A stretch of DNA of 27,573 nucleotides from Methylobacter sp. (GTDB lineage: Bacteria > Pseudomonadota > Gammaproteobacteria > Methylococcales > Methylomonadaceae). Made by a program: the position numbers and the translations under genes. Below the pieces are notes generated by a model. The model saw only the letters and a program-made list of their open reading frames with translations, was not told the origin of the DNA and did not search any database. Shown here one piece after another: positions 1 through 7,884 of the stretch. Every line of letters starts with the position of its first letter. Positions within the stretch are counted from its first letter, which is position 1. The stretch lies in NCBI GenBank assembly GCA_023229605.1, contig JALNYY010000045.1, forward strand, positions 1-27,573, given 5' to 3'.

Positions 1-261
1 CGGATACTCAGGATCAATGCCAAGTCCGACAATATGAAAACATTTGTTCTGCCAGCTGGTGGACAGCTCGATGCCGGATATTAATTTAATGCCTGTCGCG
101 GTTGCCGCAGTCTGTGCTTCGTCGAGTCCCGCGACGGTATCGTGATCGGTCAACGCCAGCGCGGTAACGCCGTGTTCATGGGCGCGTTGTACTAATTCCG
201 TAGGCGATAATGCGCCGTCGGAGGCGGTAGAGTGGCAGTGTAGATCGTAGTTTTCAGTCAT
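1..261 (-). CDS. rnm: PHP-domain phosphoesterase, Rnm/TrpH (YciV) type, partial
   Basis: This is the first 87 codons of a minus-strand gene that runs off the left edge. The start ATG is at 259-261. The visible protein opens with YDLHCHSTASDG, whose HxH is the first metal-binding motif of the PHP family, followed by LTDHDTVAG, the second metal motif, and then GIELST and FHIVGLGID. This order matches the N-terminus of E. coli Rnm (YciV, once TrpH), a 5'-3' exonuclease/3',5'-nucleotide phosphatase that matures the 5' end of 5S rRNA and other RNAs. The family is about 280-290 residues, so roughly a third is seen. It lies 93 bases downstream of the ABC exporter gene on the same strand. No clear ribosome binding site precedes the ATG. 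The family is firm; the Rnm subgroup is inferred from motif context. Confidence 0.85.
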   Translation of the reverse strand, partial: MTENYDLHCHSTASDGALSPTELVQRAHEHGVTALALTDHDTVAGLDEAQTAATATGIKLISGIELSTSWQNKCFHIVGLGIDPEYP

Positions 262-318
262 AGATATTAGGTTAAAGGTGCAAGGTTAAAAGCGGCTTAA
301 GGAAGTTATTATTCTATG

Positions 319-346
319 TGCCTTTTGCCTTGTGCCTTGTGCCTTT
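319..346. repeat. Heptamer tandem repeat
   Basis: Four adjacent copies of a 7-base unit, TGCCTTT or TGCCTTG, sit in the 93-base gap between the ABC exporter stop and the rnm start. No hairpin with a T-run is seen, so it does not look like a terminator. Function unknown. Confidence 0.6.
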
Positions 347-354
347 CGTCTGCC

Positions 355-2169
355 TCACTGATACTCGCCATAAAGTTTTGCATAAAGGCCTTTTTGGCTG
401 AGCAGGGTTTCATGCTGTCCATGTTCGCAGATTTGGCCTTGTTCAAAAACGTAAACATGATCGGCCTGTTTAACGGCGCTCAGGCGATGGGCAATAATGA
501 TGGTCGTGCGGCCGGTTAAAAATTCCGCCATGGCTTGATGCAGCTTGTGCTCCGTCTCGCTGTCCAGCGCCGAGGTGGCTTCGTCCAGTATCACCACTTT
601 GGGATCGGCGACGATCATTCTGGCAATGGCCATGCGTTGCCGCTGGCCGCCGGAAAGTCTCATGCCTTGCCTACCGACGACGGTGTCCAGCCCTTGCGGC
701 AAATCCTGAACGGTGTCTGTTAATTGCGCGATAGCCAACGCATTCCATAATGCGGCATCGCTGGCCGGTTTGCCCAGGGTCAGGTTGGCGCGGATGGTGT
801 CGTTGAACAGGACGGGATGTTGCAGCACGGTGACGACATTTTCCCTGACCACTTCCAGGCCGATGCGGTCGATGGCGACCTCGTCGAAATAAATTTGGCC
901 GCTGTCGGGCGGGTAGAGGCCGATCAGGGTTTGAATCAATGTCGATTTGCCGCCGCCGCTGGCGCCAACCAGCGCGACTTTTTCGCCGGCTTTGATCTTT
1001 AACTGGATGCCGCCGAGAACCTTTTCCTCGCTGTAGCTGAAATGCAGATTATCCACGCGCAGGGAGACGGTTTTTTTATTTAAAAACGGGTTCTCAAGGT
1101 GAGGGTAATGCGGCTCCTGTTTCAGCGCATTAAGCCGGTTGATGCGGATTAATGCAGCTTTGGCGGCATAAAAGGCGTATTGGATGCTCAGGATTTCCTG
1201 CACCGGCGCCATCATAAACCAGAGATAACCGAATACCGCCAGCATTTGCCCGATGCTCAGATCGGAATAAAACACCATCAGCATCGCACAGGCCCGGAAT
1301 ATGTCGAAACCGAACAGGAACACCAGGAAGCTCAAGCGGCTTGCCGCATCGCTTTTCCAGGCGAAAGCGGTCGAAAAATCCTTGACCGAGCGGGCCGATT
1401 CGATCAGTTGCCGGCAATAATGTTTTTCTCGATTGCTGGCGCGTATTTGATGGATGGCTTCCAGGGTTTCGGTCAGGGATTGCTGGAAAACCTCAAAAGC
1501 GGAGTTTTCCTTGGCTTTAAGGTCTTTAACGCGCGAGCCGATCACGCGGGTGAAATAAATGACCACGGGATTCAGCAGCAGGATAAATAAACCCAATTGC
1601 CAGTGCATCCATAATAAAACGACGGCGGTGCCGATAATGGTCAGGGCGGCCACCAGCAGTTTGCTGACCGTCGTGCCGATAAAGGTGTCTATCGTATCGA
1701 GGTCTTTAATCAGGTAATTCGCTACAGTGCCGGTACCCAGGCTTTCGTATTCGGACATCGAAATGTTTTGCAAATGACCGATCAGGTCTGCACGGATGCG
1801 GAACACGATGTCTTTGGCGATGCAGGAAAACTGCCGGGACTGTATGATGTTAAAAATAATCGCAATAATGCGCAGGACAACGCTGATCAGCAAAATAACG
1901 CTGATGTAAAGGATCGGTAGTTGCCAGGCGACAGGGAACAGCGGATTAACGGTTTGAATGATAATGCCGGGTTTATGCAATAGAACTTCATCGACCAGCA
2001 ACGGCATCAGCAAAGGCACCGGCACGCTGGCTATGGTAGCCAGGATGGCGATAAAATGGGAGGCAATCAGTTCTTTTTTGTGTTCTAAAGCAATTTGATA
2101 GATAGTGTTCCAGCTGTAAGACTGTGTGGCCTGTTTTGATTGCACGGGATTAGATAAGGATGTTTGCAT
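355..2169 (-). CDS. ABC exporter half-transporter (fused permease and ATPase)
   Basis: This 604-residue type I ABC exporter has an N-terminal transmembrane domain (about residues 37-325, with around six hydrophobic helices) fused to a C-terminal nucleotide-binding domain. Visible ATPase motifs are Walker A GASGGGKST (402-410), a Q-loop near Q450, signature LSGGQ (505-509), Walker B VVILDE (525-530) and the H-loop His561 in AHRLS. All catalytic residues are present, so it should work as a homodimer or heterodimer exporter in the inner membrane. The substrate cannot be read from the sequence; the MsbA/multidrug/peptide exporter superfamily is as far as I would go. No accessory membrane-fusion or outer-membrane gene is adjacent. 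The start at 2169 has no evident Shine-Dalgarno. It is divergent from slt across a 59-base gap. Confidence 0.9.
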   Translation of the reverse strand: MQTSLSNPVQSKQATQSYSWNTIYQIALEHKKELIASHFIAILATIASVPVPLLMPLLVDEVLLHKPGIIIQTVNPLFPVAWQLPILYISVILLISVVLRIIAIIFNIIQSRQFSCIAKDIVFRIRADLIGHLQNISMSEYESLGTGTVANYLIKDLDTIDTFIGTTVSKLLVAALTIIGTAVVLLWMHWQLGLFILLLNPVVIYFTRVIGSRVKDLKAKENSAFEVFQQSLTETLEAIHQIRASNREKHYCRQLIESARSVKDFSTAFAWKSDAASRLSFLVFLFGFDIFRACAMLMVFYSDLSIGQMLAVFGYLWFMMAPVQEILSIQYAFYAAKAALIRINRLNALKQEPHYPHLENPFLNKKTVSLRVDNLHFSYSEEKVLGGIQLKIKAGEKVALVGASGGGKSTLIQTLIGLYPPDSGQIYFDEVAIDRIGLEVVRENVVTVLQHPVLFNDTIRANLTLGKPASDAALWNALAIAQLTDTVQDLPQGLDTVVGRQGMRLSGGQRQRMAIARMIVADPKVVILDEATSALDSETEHKLHQAMAEFLTGRTTIIIAHRLSAVKQADHVYVFEQGQICEHGQHETLLSQKGLYAKLYGEYQ

Positions 2170-2178
2170 GAGCGCTTG

Positions 2179-2184
2179 ATTATA
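2179..2184 (-). promoter_or_regulatory. Candidate -10 element for the ABC exporter gene
   Basis: A perfect TATAAT read on the minus strand lies 10 bases before the ABC exporter ATG. The position 17 bases further upstream (2202-2207) reads TTCCTA, a weak -35. If used, the transcript would start only a few bases before the ATG, giving a nearly leaderless mRNA. This would agree with the lack of a Shine-Dalgarno. Low confidence because one AT-rich hexamer can occur by chance. Confidence 0.3.
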
Positions 2185-2228
2185 TCTGTCTGAAACATCT
2201 TTAGGAATATATTTGCTGTGAGTGAAAT

Positions 2229-4124
2229 ATGAAACACCTGTCTGGAAAATTATTGCTGTGCCTGGTTCTTTTTTCCGGCACAGTGCTTGGCAACAATCTC
2301 GACCGGCAAAGAAGCGATTTTTTACAGGCGGAAAGGGCGCTTGCCCAGGGCAATAATGCCGAATTTATGCGCATCAGCGCCGCCTTGACCGATTACCCCT
2401 TATATCCCTATCTGCAATACCTGTGGCTTAAAGATAATTTACAACAAGAGGACCGGATTCTGGCTTTTTTATCCTCAAATAAAGAAACGCGCTATGCCGG
2501 ATTGTTGAGGTCTAAATGGCTGGATTACCTGGCTAAGAATGAACGCTGGAACGATTTTATCCGGCATTATGAAACAACCGATAATACCGCCCTTAGTTGC
2601 CAGTACAATCTGGCAGTCTATAAAACCGGCAATCAACAACAGGCATTAAGCGAGGCCACGCGCTTGTGGCTTACCGGGGATTCGCTGCCCGAGGAATGCG
2701 ATCCGCTGTTGTCGGTATTGATGACGTCGCCCGGTTTTACGCCGGAGCTGGTTTGGCAGCGATTCGAGCTGGCCTTGGATAAAGATAATGTCTCGGTGGC
2801 CGAATACGTGCGCCGGTCATTGGATATAACAGACCGGAATATTGCCGATGTCTGGCTGCGGGTACACCAAAATCCCGCTTTAATCGAAAACAGCGGCTTT
2901 TTTAATGCGCAAATGGGACGGCTTTTCGCTCATGGCGTATCAAGGTTGGCAAAGTCTGATTTGAACCGGGCAATTGAACTTTGGGATGATAGAAAAAACA
3001 TTTTCCAGATAGATGCTCAAACTGCCGGGAAAGTAGAGCGCAGTCTGGCGCTTGCGTTGGCGCGCAGCCGAAACATCAACGCCTATCAGCGTCTCAGTCA
3101 ATTGTCGGTTGTTGATGCGGAAGTCAGTGAGTGGAAAGTCAGGGCGGCTTTGCTGGAACAAAACTGGCAGCATGTTGCGGAGGCTTTGGCGGGTTTGACC
3201 GCTCAGGAACGGCAGGACCCTAAATGGCAATACTGGCAAGCCAGAACGCTGGATAAAACAGGGAATTCTTTGCAGGCGCAGGATGTTTACAGCAAGCTCG
3301 CTGAAGACCGGAGTTTTTACGGGTTCTTGGCTGCCGATAATGTCAATAAGCCTTATCAATTTTCCAATAAACCGGTTTTTCTGGCGGAAAATGAACTCGA
3401 AAATCTGGCTGATGAAACCGATTTTAAAATGGTTAAAGAGCTTGATTTATTGAACAGGGACGTGGAGGCAGAGCGGCAATGGTGGTATGCGGTAAAAAAA
3501 TTAAGCAAAGAGCGGCGCATGGTCGCCGCCAAATTGGCCCAGCAATGGGGCTGGGATAGAATTGCCATCACCACGCTGGTTAAAGCGGATTATTGGGATG
3601 ATCTGGCGTTGCGTTTTCCCGTTTATTATTCGAGTCAGATTCATAATAACGCATACCGGCAGAATCTCGATCCGGCAATAGTTTTCGGGCTGATTCGGCA
3701 GGAAAGCATCTTCAACAAGGATGCCGAGTCATCCGTTGGCGCGCGCGGCTTAATGCAGATTATGCCGAAAACAGGCATGCAGATAGCCCGCGAACTAAAG
3801 GAAAAATGGCAATCGGATCAAAGCCTGTTCAATCCAGATGTTAATGTTAAGTACGGCGCTTTTTATTATAAGAAACTGCTGCAACAGTTTCATGGGCACT
3901 TTGTATTGGCAGTCGCCGCTTACAATGCAGGACCGGGGCGGGTGGCAAAATGGTTGCCGAGTGCCGTGGCTATGCCTGCGGATATATGGGTGGAAACTAT
4001 CCCTTATCAGGAAACCCGGAAATATGTCTCCTCGGTTCTGTCCTATGCGATTATTTATCAGCAACTCATACAAAGAAAGGGCTTAAAGATAAAAGAATTG
4101 ATGCTTGATGTGCTGTCCGGCTAA
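2229..4124 (+). CDS. slt: Soluble lytic murein transglycosylase, Slt70 family
   Basis: This 631-residue periplasmic enzyme cleaves the MurNAc-GlcNAc bond of peptidoglycan with formation of 1,6-anhydromuropeptides. It has a signal peptide (about residues 1-22, ending near VLGNN), a long alpha-helical superhelical region (about 25-460) and a C-terminal goose-lysozyme-like SLT domain. In that domain the catalytic Glu492 lies in GLIRQESIF. GLMQIMP (507-513) and AYNAGPGR (564-571) are the other family motifs. Length is close to E. coli Slt70 (about 645 residues). It is transcribed alone from the gap shared with the ABC exporter; fabA follows 82 bases later. The start places the signal peptide correctly. 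No truncation or missing residue was seen. Confidence 0.95.
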   Translation: MKHLSGKLLLCLVLFSGTVLGNNLDRQRSDFLQAERALAQGNNAEFMRISAALTDYPLYPYLQYLWLKDNLQQEDRILAFLSSNKETRYAGLLRSKWLDYLAKNERWNDFIRHYETTDNTALSCQYNLAVYKTGNQQQALSEATRLWLTGDSLPEECDPLLSVLMTSPGFTPELVWQRFELALDKDNVSVAEYVRRSLDITDRNIADVWLRVHQNPALIENSGFFNAQMGRLFAHGVSRLAKSDLNRAIELWDDRKNIFQIDAQTAGKVERSLALALARSRNINAYQRLSQLSVVDAEVSEWKVRAALLEQNWQHVAEALAGLTAQERQDPKWQYWQARTLDKTGNSLQAQDVYSKLAEDRSFYGFLAADNVNKPYQFSNKPVFLAENELENLADETDFKMVKELDLLNRDVEAERQWWYAVKKLSKERRMVAAKLAQQWGWDRIAITTLVKADYWDDLALRFPVYYSSQIHNNAYRQNLDPAIVFGLIRQESIFNKDAESSVGARGLMQIMPKTGMQIARELKEKWQSDQSLFNPDVNVKYGAFYYKKLLQQFHGHFVLAVAAYNAGPGRVAKWLPSAVAMPADIWVETIPYQETRKYVSSVLSYAIIYQQLIQRKGLKIKELMLDVLSG

Positions 4125-4206
4125 AAATTGAGCTGATTTTTTTTGATGTCTGTTAGATAATGCATAATTTAGAATAATAATAATTACGTTAAGGTATTAA
4201 AAGATT

Positions 4207-4722
4207 ATGGGGAAACAGCACAGTTTTACGCGCGAAGAATTGTTGAAGTCCGGCAGGGGAGAACTGTACGGGCCGAAAAATGCGCAATTACCTCTGCCAA
4301 ATATGTTGATGATGGATCGCATTACCTATATATCTGATGAAGGCGGTACTTACGGAAAGGGCGAGATCATTGCTGAGCTGGATATTACGCCTGATTTATG
4401 GTTTTTTGACTGCCACTTTCAAGGCGATCCTGTGATGCCCGGCTGTTTGGGATTGGACGCGATGTGGCAATTGGTCGGTTTCTTTTTGTGCTGGATGGGC
4501 GGTCCCGGTAAAGGTCGCGCTTTGGGCGTGGGTGAAGTTAAATTTACCGGACAAGTGCTGCCCACCGCTAAAAAGGTGATTTATCGGATTAATATAAAAA
4601 GACTGATTATGCGGAAGCTGGTTATGGGTATCGCTGACGCCACCATGGAAGTCGATGGCAAAGTGATTTACGAGGCTACCGATTTACGGGTCGGTTTGTT
4701 TACTTCCACAGAAGATTTTTAG
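4207..4722 (+). CDS. fabA: 3-hydroxydecanoyl-ACP dehydratase/isomerase FabA
   Basis: FabA dehydrates 3-hydroxydecanoyl-ACP and isomerises trans-2- to cis-3-decenoyl-ACP, the entry step of anaerobic unsaturated fatty acid synthesis in the cytoplasm. The 171-residue length equals that of E. coli FabA. The catalytic His70 lies in DCHFQGDPVMPGC and the catalytic Asp84 in GLDAMWQLVGF, both at the family positions. Other family stretches are present, such as GVGEVKF and the ending VGLFTS. fabB starts 11 bases after its stop, so the two form the classical fabAB operon. Upstream DNA (4125-4206) is AT-rich and probably carries the promoter, but I could not identify a convincing -35/-10 pair or a FabR/FadR site. 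Confidence 0.97.
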   Translation: MGKQHSFTREELLKSGRGELYGPKNAQLPLPNMLMMDRITYISDEGGTYGKGEIIAELDITPDLWFFDCHFQGDPVMPGCLGLDAMWQLVGFFLCWMGGPGKGRALGVGEVKFTGQVLPTAKKVIYRINIKRLIMRKLVMGIADATMEVDGKVIYEATDLRVGLFTSTEDF

Positions 4723-4733
4723 AGGCGTTAACT

Positions 4734-5957
4734 ATGAAAAGAGTCGTAGTAACCGGTTTAGGCATTGTTTCCAGCATAGGGAATAACCGAAAAGAGGTTG
4801 TCGATTCCCTAAAAGAAGGCCGTTCAGGAATCGCTTTTGCAGACGTTTATCAGGAAATGGGTTTCCGCAGCCATGTTCACGGACCCATCAATATCGATTT
4901 AGACGCATTCATCGACCGTAAAATTAAACGTTTTATGGGCGATGGCGCGGCGTTCAACTATATTGCGATGCAGCAGGCTATTGACGATTCCGGCCTGGAC
5001 GAGTCCGATGTGTCGAATTTCAGAACCGGTTTGGTAATGGGTTCCGGCGGGCCTTCAACATCGAATATTGTCGAAGCGGCCGATATTCTGCGCGAAAAAG
5101 GCATCAAGAAAGTGGGGCCTTATATGGTGCCCAGAAGCATGTCCAGTACCAATACCGCCTGTCTTGCGACGCCTTATAAAATTAAGGGTGTCAATTACAC
5201 GATCAGTTCGGCCTGTGCGACCAGCGCCCACTGTATCGGCCATGCGATGGAATTGATCCAGATGGGCAAGCAGGATGTGGTGTTTGCGGGCGGCGGCGAA
5301 GAAGTGCATTGGACCATGTCGATGCTGTTCGATGCGATGGGTGCGTTGTCGTCCAAATACAATGACACGCCGAGCACAGCTTCAAGGCCTTATGATGAAA
5401 CCCGCGACGGTTTTGTTATTTCCGGCGGCGGCGGCGTTCTGGTGATTGAAGAGCTGGAACATGCCAAAGCGCGCGGCGCGAAAATCTATGCGGAACTGAC
5501 CGGTTACGGCGCGACTTCCGACGGTTACGACATGGTTCAGCCATCCGGCGAGGGCGCGGTGCGTTGCATGCAGCAGGCGATGGCGACTATCGGCGGCAGC
5601 AAGATCGATTACATCAACGCCCACGGCACCAGTACGCCGGTCGGCGACACCAGAGAGCTTGAAGCCTTGCGCAACGTATTCGGTCAGGATAATGTGCCTT
5701 TGGTCAGTTCGACAAAATCGCTGACAGGGCACGCATTGGGCGCGGCGGGCGTTAATGAGGCGATTTACTCGTTGCTGATGATGGAAGAAAACTTCCTCAG
5801 CGCCTCGGCCAACATCACCCAGCTTGATCCTGGCGCGGCAGGCATTCCGATAGTGCGTGAACGTAAAGACAACATTACGTTAAATACCATTATGTCGAAC
5901 AGCTTCGGTTTCGGCGGCACCAACGCTACACTGATCTTTCAGCGTTACAACGGCTAA
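4734..5957 (+). CDS. fabB: Beta-ketoacyl-ACP synthase I FabB
   Basis: FabB is the 407-residue condensing enzyme that elongates cis-3-decenoyl-ACP made by FabA and so commits acyl chains to the unsaturated branch. The Cys-His-His triad of KAS I is present: Cys161 in SSACATSAHC, His297 in NAHGTSTPVGD and His333 in SLTGHALGAAG, with Lys328 between the histidines. The C-terminal GFGGTNA glycine motif is also present. Length matches E. coli FabB (about 406). It is translated from an ATG 11 bases after fabA, preceded by AGAGG. A palindromic repeat follows the stop codon and may end the transcript. Confidence 0.97.
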   Translation: MKRVVVTGLGIVSSIGNNRKEVVDSLKEGRSGIAFADVYQEMGFRSHVHGPINIDLDAFIDRKIKRFMGDGAAFNYIAMQQAIDDSGLDESDVSNFRTGLVMGSGGPSTSNIVEAADILREKGIKKVGPYMVPRSMSSTNTACLATPYKIKGVNYTISSACATSAHCIGHAMELIQMGKQDVVFAGGGEEVHWTMSMLFDAMGALSSKYNDTPSTASRPYDETRDGFVISGGGGVLVIEELEHAKARGAKIYAELTGYGATSDGYDMVQPSGEGAVRCMQQAMATIGGSKIDYINAHGTSTPVGDTRELEALRNVFGQDNVPLVSSTKSLTGHALGAAGVNEAIYSLLMMEENFLSASANITQLDPGAAGIPIVRERKDNITLNTIMSNSFGFGGTNATLIFQRYNG

Positions 5958-5980
5958 CGCTCCAGCTATTTAATATAATG

Positions 5981-6042
5981 GAACACGGATAACGCGGATT
6001 AGACGGACTTAAACGGTATCCGTGTTGATCAGTGTTATCCGT
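5981..6042. repeat. Palindromic intergenic repeat after fabB
   Basis: Two interleaved inverted pairs are visible. AACACGGATA (5982-5991) pairs with TATCCGTGTT (6017-6026), and ACGGATAAC (5985-5993) pairs with GTTATCCGT (6034-6042). The element occupies most of the fabB-ttcA gap and has the look of a REP-like dispersed repeat. It has only a weak T-rich tail, so it could fold in the mRNA without being a classical terminator. Confidence 0.6.
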
Positions 6043-6069
6043 CCTCTATTTTTAAAACTCTTACTGACC

Positions 6070-6975
6070 ATGTCAGATCCAAACCAAAAATCCAGAACTC
6101 AATTCAACAAGCTGCAAAAGAAATTGCGGCACACGGTCGGCGATGCGATTGCCGATTACAACATGATCGAAAATGGCGACAAGGTTATGGTGTGCCTGTC
6201 CGGGGGCAAGGATTCCTACACCCTGCTGGATATCCTGATGCACTTGCAACAAACGGCGCCGGTTGAGTTCGAATTGATCGCGGTCAACCTGGACCAGAAG
6301 CAGCCCGGTTTTCCCGAGCATGTATTGCCGGAATATCTGGCATCGCTGGGCGTGCCGTACCATATTATCGAAAAAGACACTTACAGCGTGGTCAAGCGGG
6401 TCATCCCCGAGGGCAACACCACCTGCGGGCTGTGTTCGCGTCTGAGGCGCGGAACCTTGTACGGTTATGCCGAAGCCAATAACGTCACCAAAATAGCTTT
6501 GGGGCATCATCGCGACGACATCCTGGAAACCTTTTTCCTGAATATTTTTTACGGCGGCAAATTAAAAGCGATGCCGCCCAAGCTGTTAAGCGACGATAAG
6601 AAAAATATCATCATCAGGCCCTTGGCGTACACTCGCGAAAAAGACATCGAGCGCCTTGCCGCATTTAAAGACTACCCGATTATTCCGTGTAACTTGTGCG
6701 GTTCACAGGAAAACCTGCAACGCCAAGCCATGAAGGTCATGTTGAGAGGCTGGGATAAACAGTTTCCGGGACGATTGGAAACCATTTTTACCAGCCTGAA
6801 AAATGTCGCGCCTTCGCAGTTGGCCGATACGCAGTTATTCGACTTTGCCGGGCTAACGCGGAGTTCACAAGCCGAAGAGCAGGTGATGACATTTATCGCC
6901 AGGGATGGTGAGTATGCCGCTAGCCAGTCGGGAACTGGCGTGGCGAATGCCGGTTTGGACGTATTGGCTCAGTGA
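6070..6975 (+). CDS. ttcA: tRNA 2-thiocytidine(32) synthetase TtcA
   Basis: TtcA activates C32 of certain tRNAs with ATP and inserts sulfur with the help of an Fe-S cluster. The PP-loop SGGKDS is at about residues 44-49. Two Cys pairs expected for the cluster are present: Cys119/Cys122 in TTCGLCSRLRRG and Cys207/Cys210 in IPCNLCGSQ. Other family blocks include AVNLDQKQPGFPEHVLPEYL and ALGHHRDDILET. I chose the ATG at 6070 (301 residues) because it aligns with the family start. The in-frame ATG at 6022 would add an unrelated hydrophobic stretch encoded by the upstream palindromic repeat. No Shine-Dalgarno is clear. The stop overlaps the next gene by four bases (GTGA), so the two are translationally coupled. 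Confidence 0.93.
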   Translation: MSDPNQKSRTQFNKLQKKLRHTVGDAIADYNMIENGDKVMVCLSGGKDSYTLLDILMHLQQTAPVEFELIAVNLDQKQPGFPEHVLPEYLASLGVPYHIIEKDTYSVVKRVIPEGNTTCGLCSRLRRGTLYGYAEANNVTKIALGHHRDDILETFFLNIFYGGKLKAMPPKLLSDDKKNIIIRPLAYTREKDIERLAAFKDYPIIPCNLCGSQENLQRQAMKVMLRGWDKQFPGRLETIFTSLKNVAPSQLADTQLFDFAGLTRSSQAEEQVMTFIARDGEYAASQSGTGVANAGLDVLAQ

Positions 6976-7712
6976 CCGGCATCGTCCTTTTTACCGATTT
7001 TGGCCCGTCCGGCCCTTATGTCGGTCAAATGGAATCGGTGCTGCGGCAGTTAGCGCCCAATGTGCCCGTCATCAACCTGCTGAGTAACGCCCCGACCGCC
7101 GATCCCTGTTCAAGTTCTTATTTATTGGCCGCACTGCGGCACAGCTTTCCTGAAGGCAGTATCTTTCTCGCTGTCGTTGATCCGGGTGTCGGCGGTGAAC
7201 GCAGGGCCGTGGTTTTGCAGGCTGACGGGCAAACTTTTGTCGGGCCGGATAACGGTTTGTTGAACACCGTCGCCGTGCAATCCCGGGATGTGCAGTGGTC
7301 TGAAATTACCTGGAAACCGGAACACTGCTCAATGAGCTTTCACGGCAGGGATTTGTTCGCCCCGGTTGCCGCAAAACTGGCCGTCAATGCGGCGGACGGT
7401 TTATTGCGGCCATTCGACCGGAATGATTTAAGCGATTGGCCCGAAGACTTGGCGGTAGTGGTTTATTTCGACCATTACGGCAATGCGATGACCGGTTTTC
7501 GGTATCAGGAAGCCTTTAGGGGCAAGGCCTTAACTGTCAACGGTATTGTAATCGAGCAGGCCGATACATTCAGCGCCGTTAAAGACCGGCAGGCGTTCTG
7601 GTATGAAAATTCCAGCGGACTGGTCGAAATCGCGGTCAATAAAGGCCGTGCGAAACAGCAACTGGCCCTGAAGTTGGGAGCGCAGATCAGTTTTTCAGCG
7701 GATGGTCGGTAA
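6972..7712 (+). CDS. S-adenosyl-L-methionine hydrolase (SAM hydroxide adenosyltransferase, DUF62 family)
   Basis: This 246-residue protein starts with GTG inside the ttcA stop (GTGA overlap). The family (DUF62, related to fluorinases and chlorinases) cleaves SAM to adenosine and methionine, using activated water in place of a halide. Visible family motifs are LFTDFG near the N-terminus, PYVGQM, VVDPGVGGERR (with the conserved Asp), VGPDNGLL, and SFHGRDLFAP. The C-terminal beta-barrel domain begins near residue 150 with VVYFDHYGNAMT. The role in vivo of the housekeeping members is not settled; SAM turnover is the usual proposal. Coupling to ttcA, a tRNA-modifying gene, is notable but its meaning is unknown. 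Family assignment is firm and the exact activity is inferred. Confidence 0.88.
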   Translation: MTGIVLFTDFGPSGPYVGQMESVLRQLAPNVPVINLLSNAPTADPCSSSYLLAALRHSFPEGSIFLAVVDPGVGGERRAVVLQADGQTFVGPDNGLLNTVAVQSRDVQWSEITWKPEHCSMSFHGRDLFAPVAAKLAVNAADGLLRPFDRNDLSDWPEDLAVVVYFDHYGNAMTGFRYQEAFRGKALTVNGIVIEQADTFSAVKDRQAFWYENSSGLVEIAVNKGRAKQQLALKLGAQISFSADGR

Positions 7713-7759
7713 ACTTCTGTTTTGTTAAAGTCGCAGGCAATTCCCTGACTTAATGGCAT

Positions 7760-7794
7760 TAAGCCGGCAACTCGGGATGAACAGGCCCGGCTTA
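7760..7794 (+). terminator. Inverted repeat in the gap before prfB
   Basis: TAAGCCGG (7760-7767) pairs perfectly with CCGGCTTA (7787-7794) across a 19-base loop. It lies 48 bases after the SAM hydrolase stop. The T-run after it is short (GGTTT), so it could be a weak terminator for the ttcA pair or a protein-binding or structural element upstream of prfB. Confidence 0.35.
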
Positions 7795-7799
7795 TGGTT

Positions 7800-7805
7800 T
7801 ATAAT
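7800..7805 (+). promoter_or_regulatory. prfB: Candidate prfB -10 element
   Basis: A perfect TATAAT lies 80 bases before the prfB ATG at 7885. At 17-base spacing the upstream hexamer reads ATGAAC, a poor -35 match, so only the -10 supports the call. Confidence 0.35.
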
Positions 7806-7884
7806 CACTTCCCTGTTTAAAGTTTTCACCGGCAGGCGTTCATACGTGCGCTTGGTTCCGATTGTCATTGGTTAAATACACTTC

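Noticed and set aside
4125..4206. fabA promoter with FabR or FadR operator
   Set aside because: AT-rich with a GATAAT, but no matching -35 and no recognisable operator palindrome.
6022..6069. N-terminal extension of ttcA
   Set aside because: These codons lie in the palindromic repeat and add a hydrophobic stretch absent from the TtcA family; the family start is at 6070.
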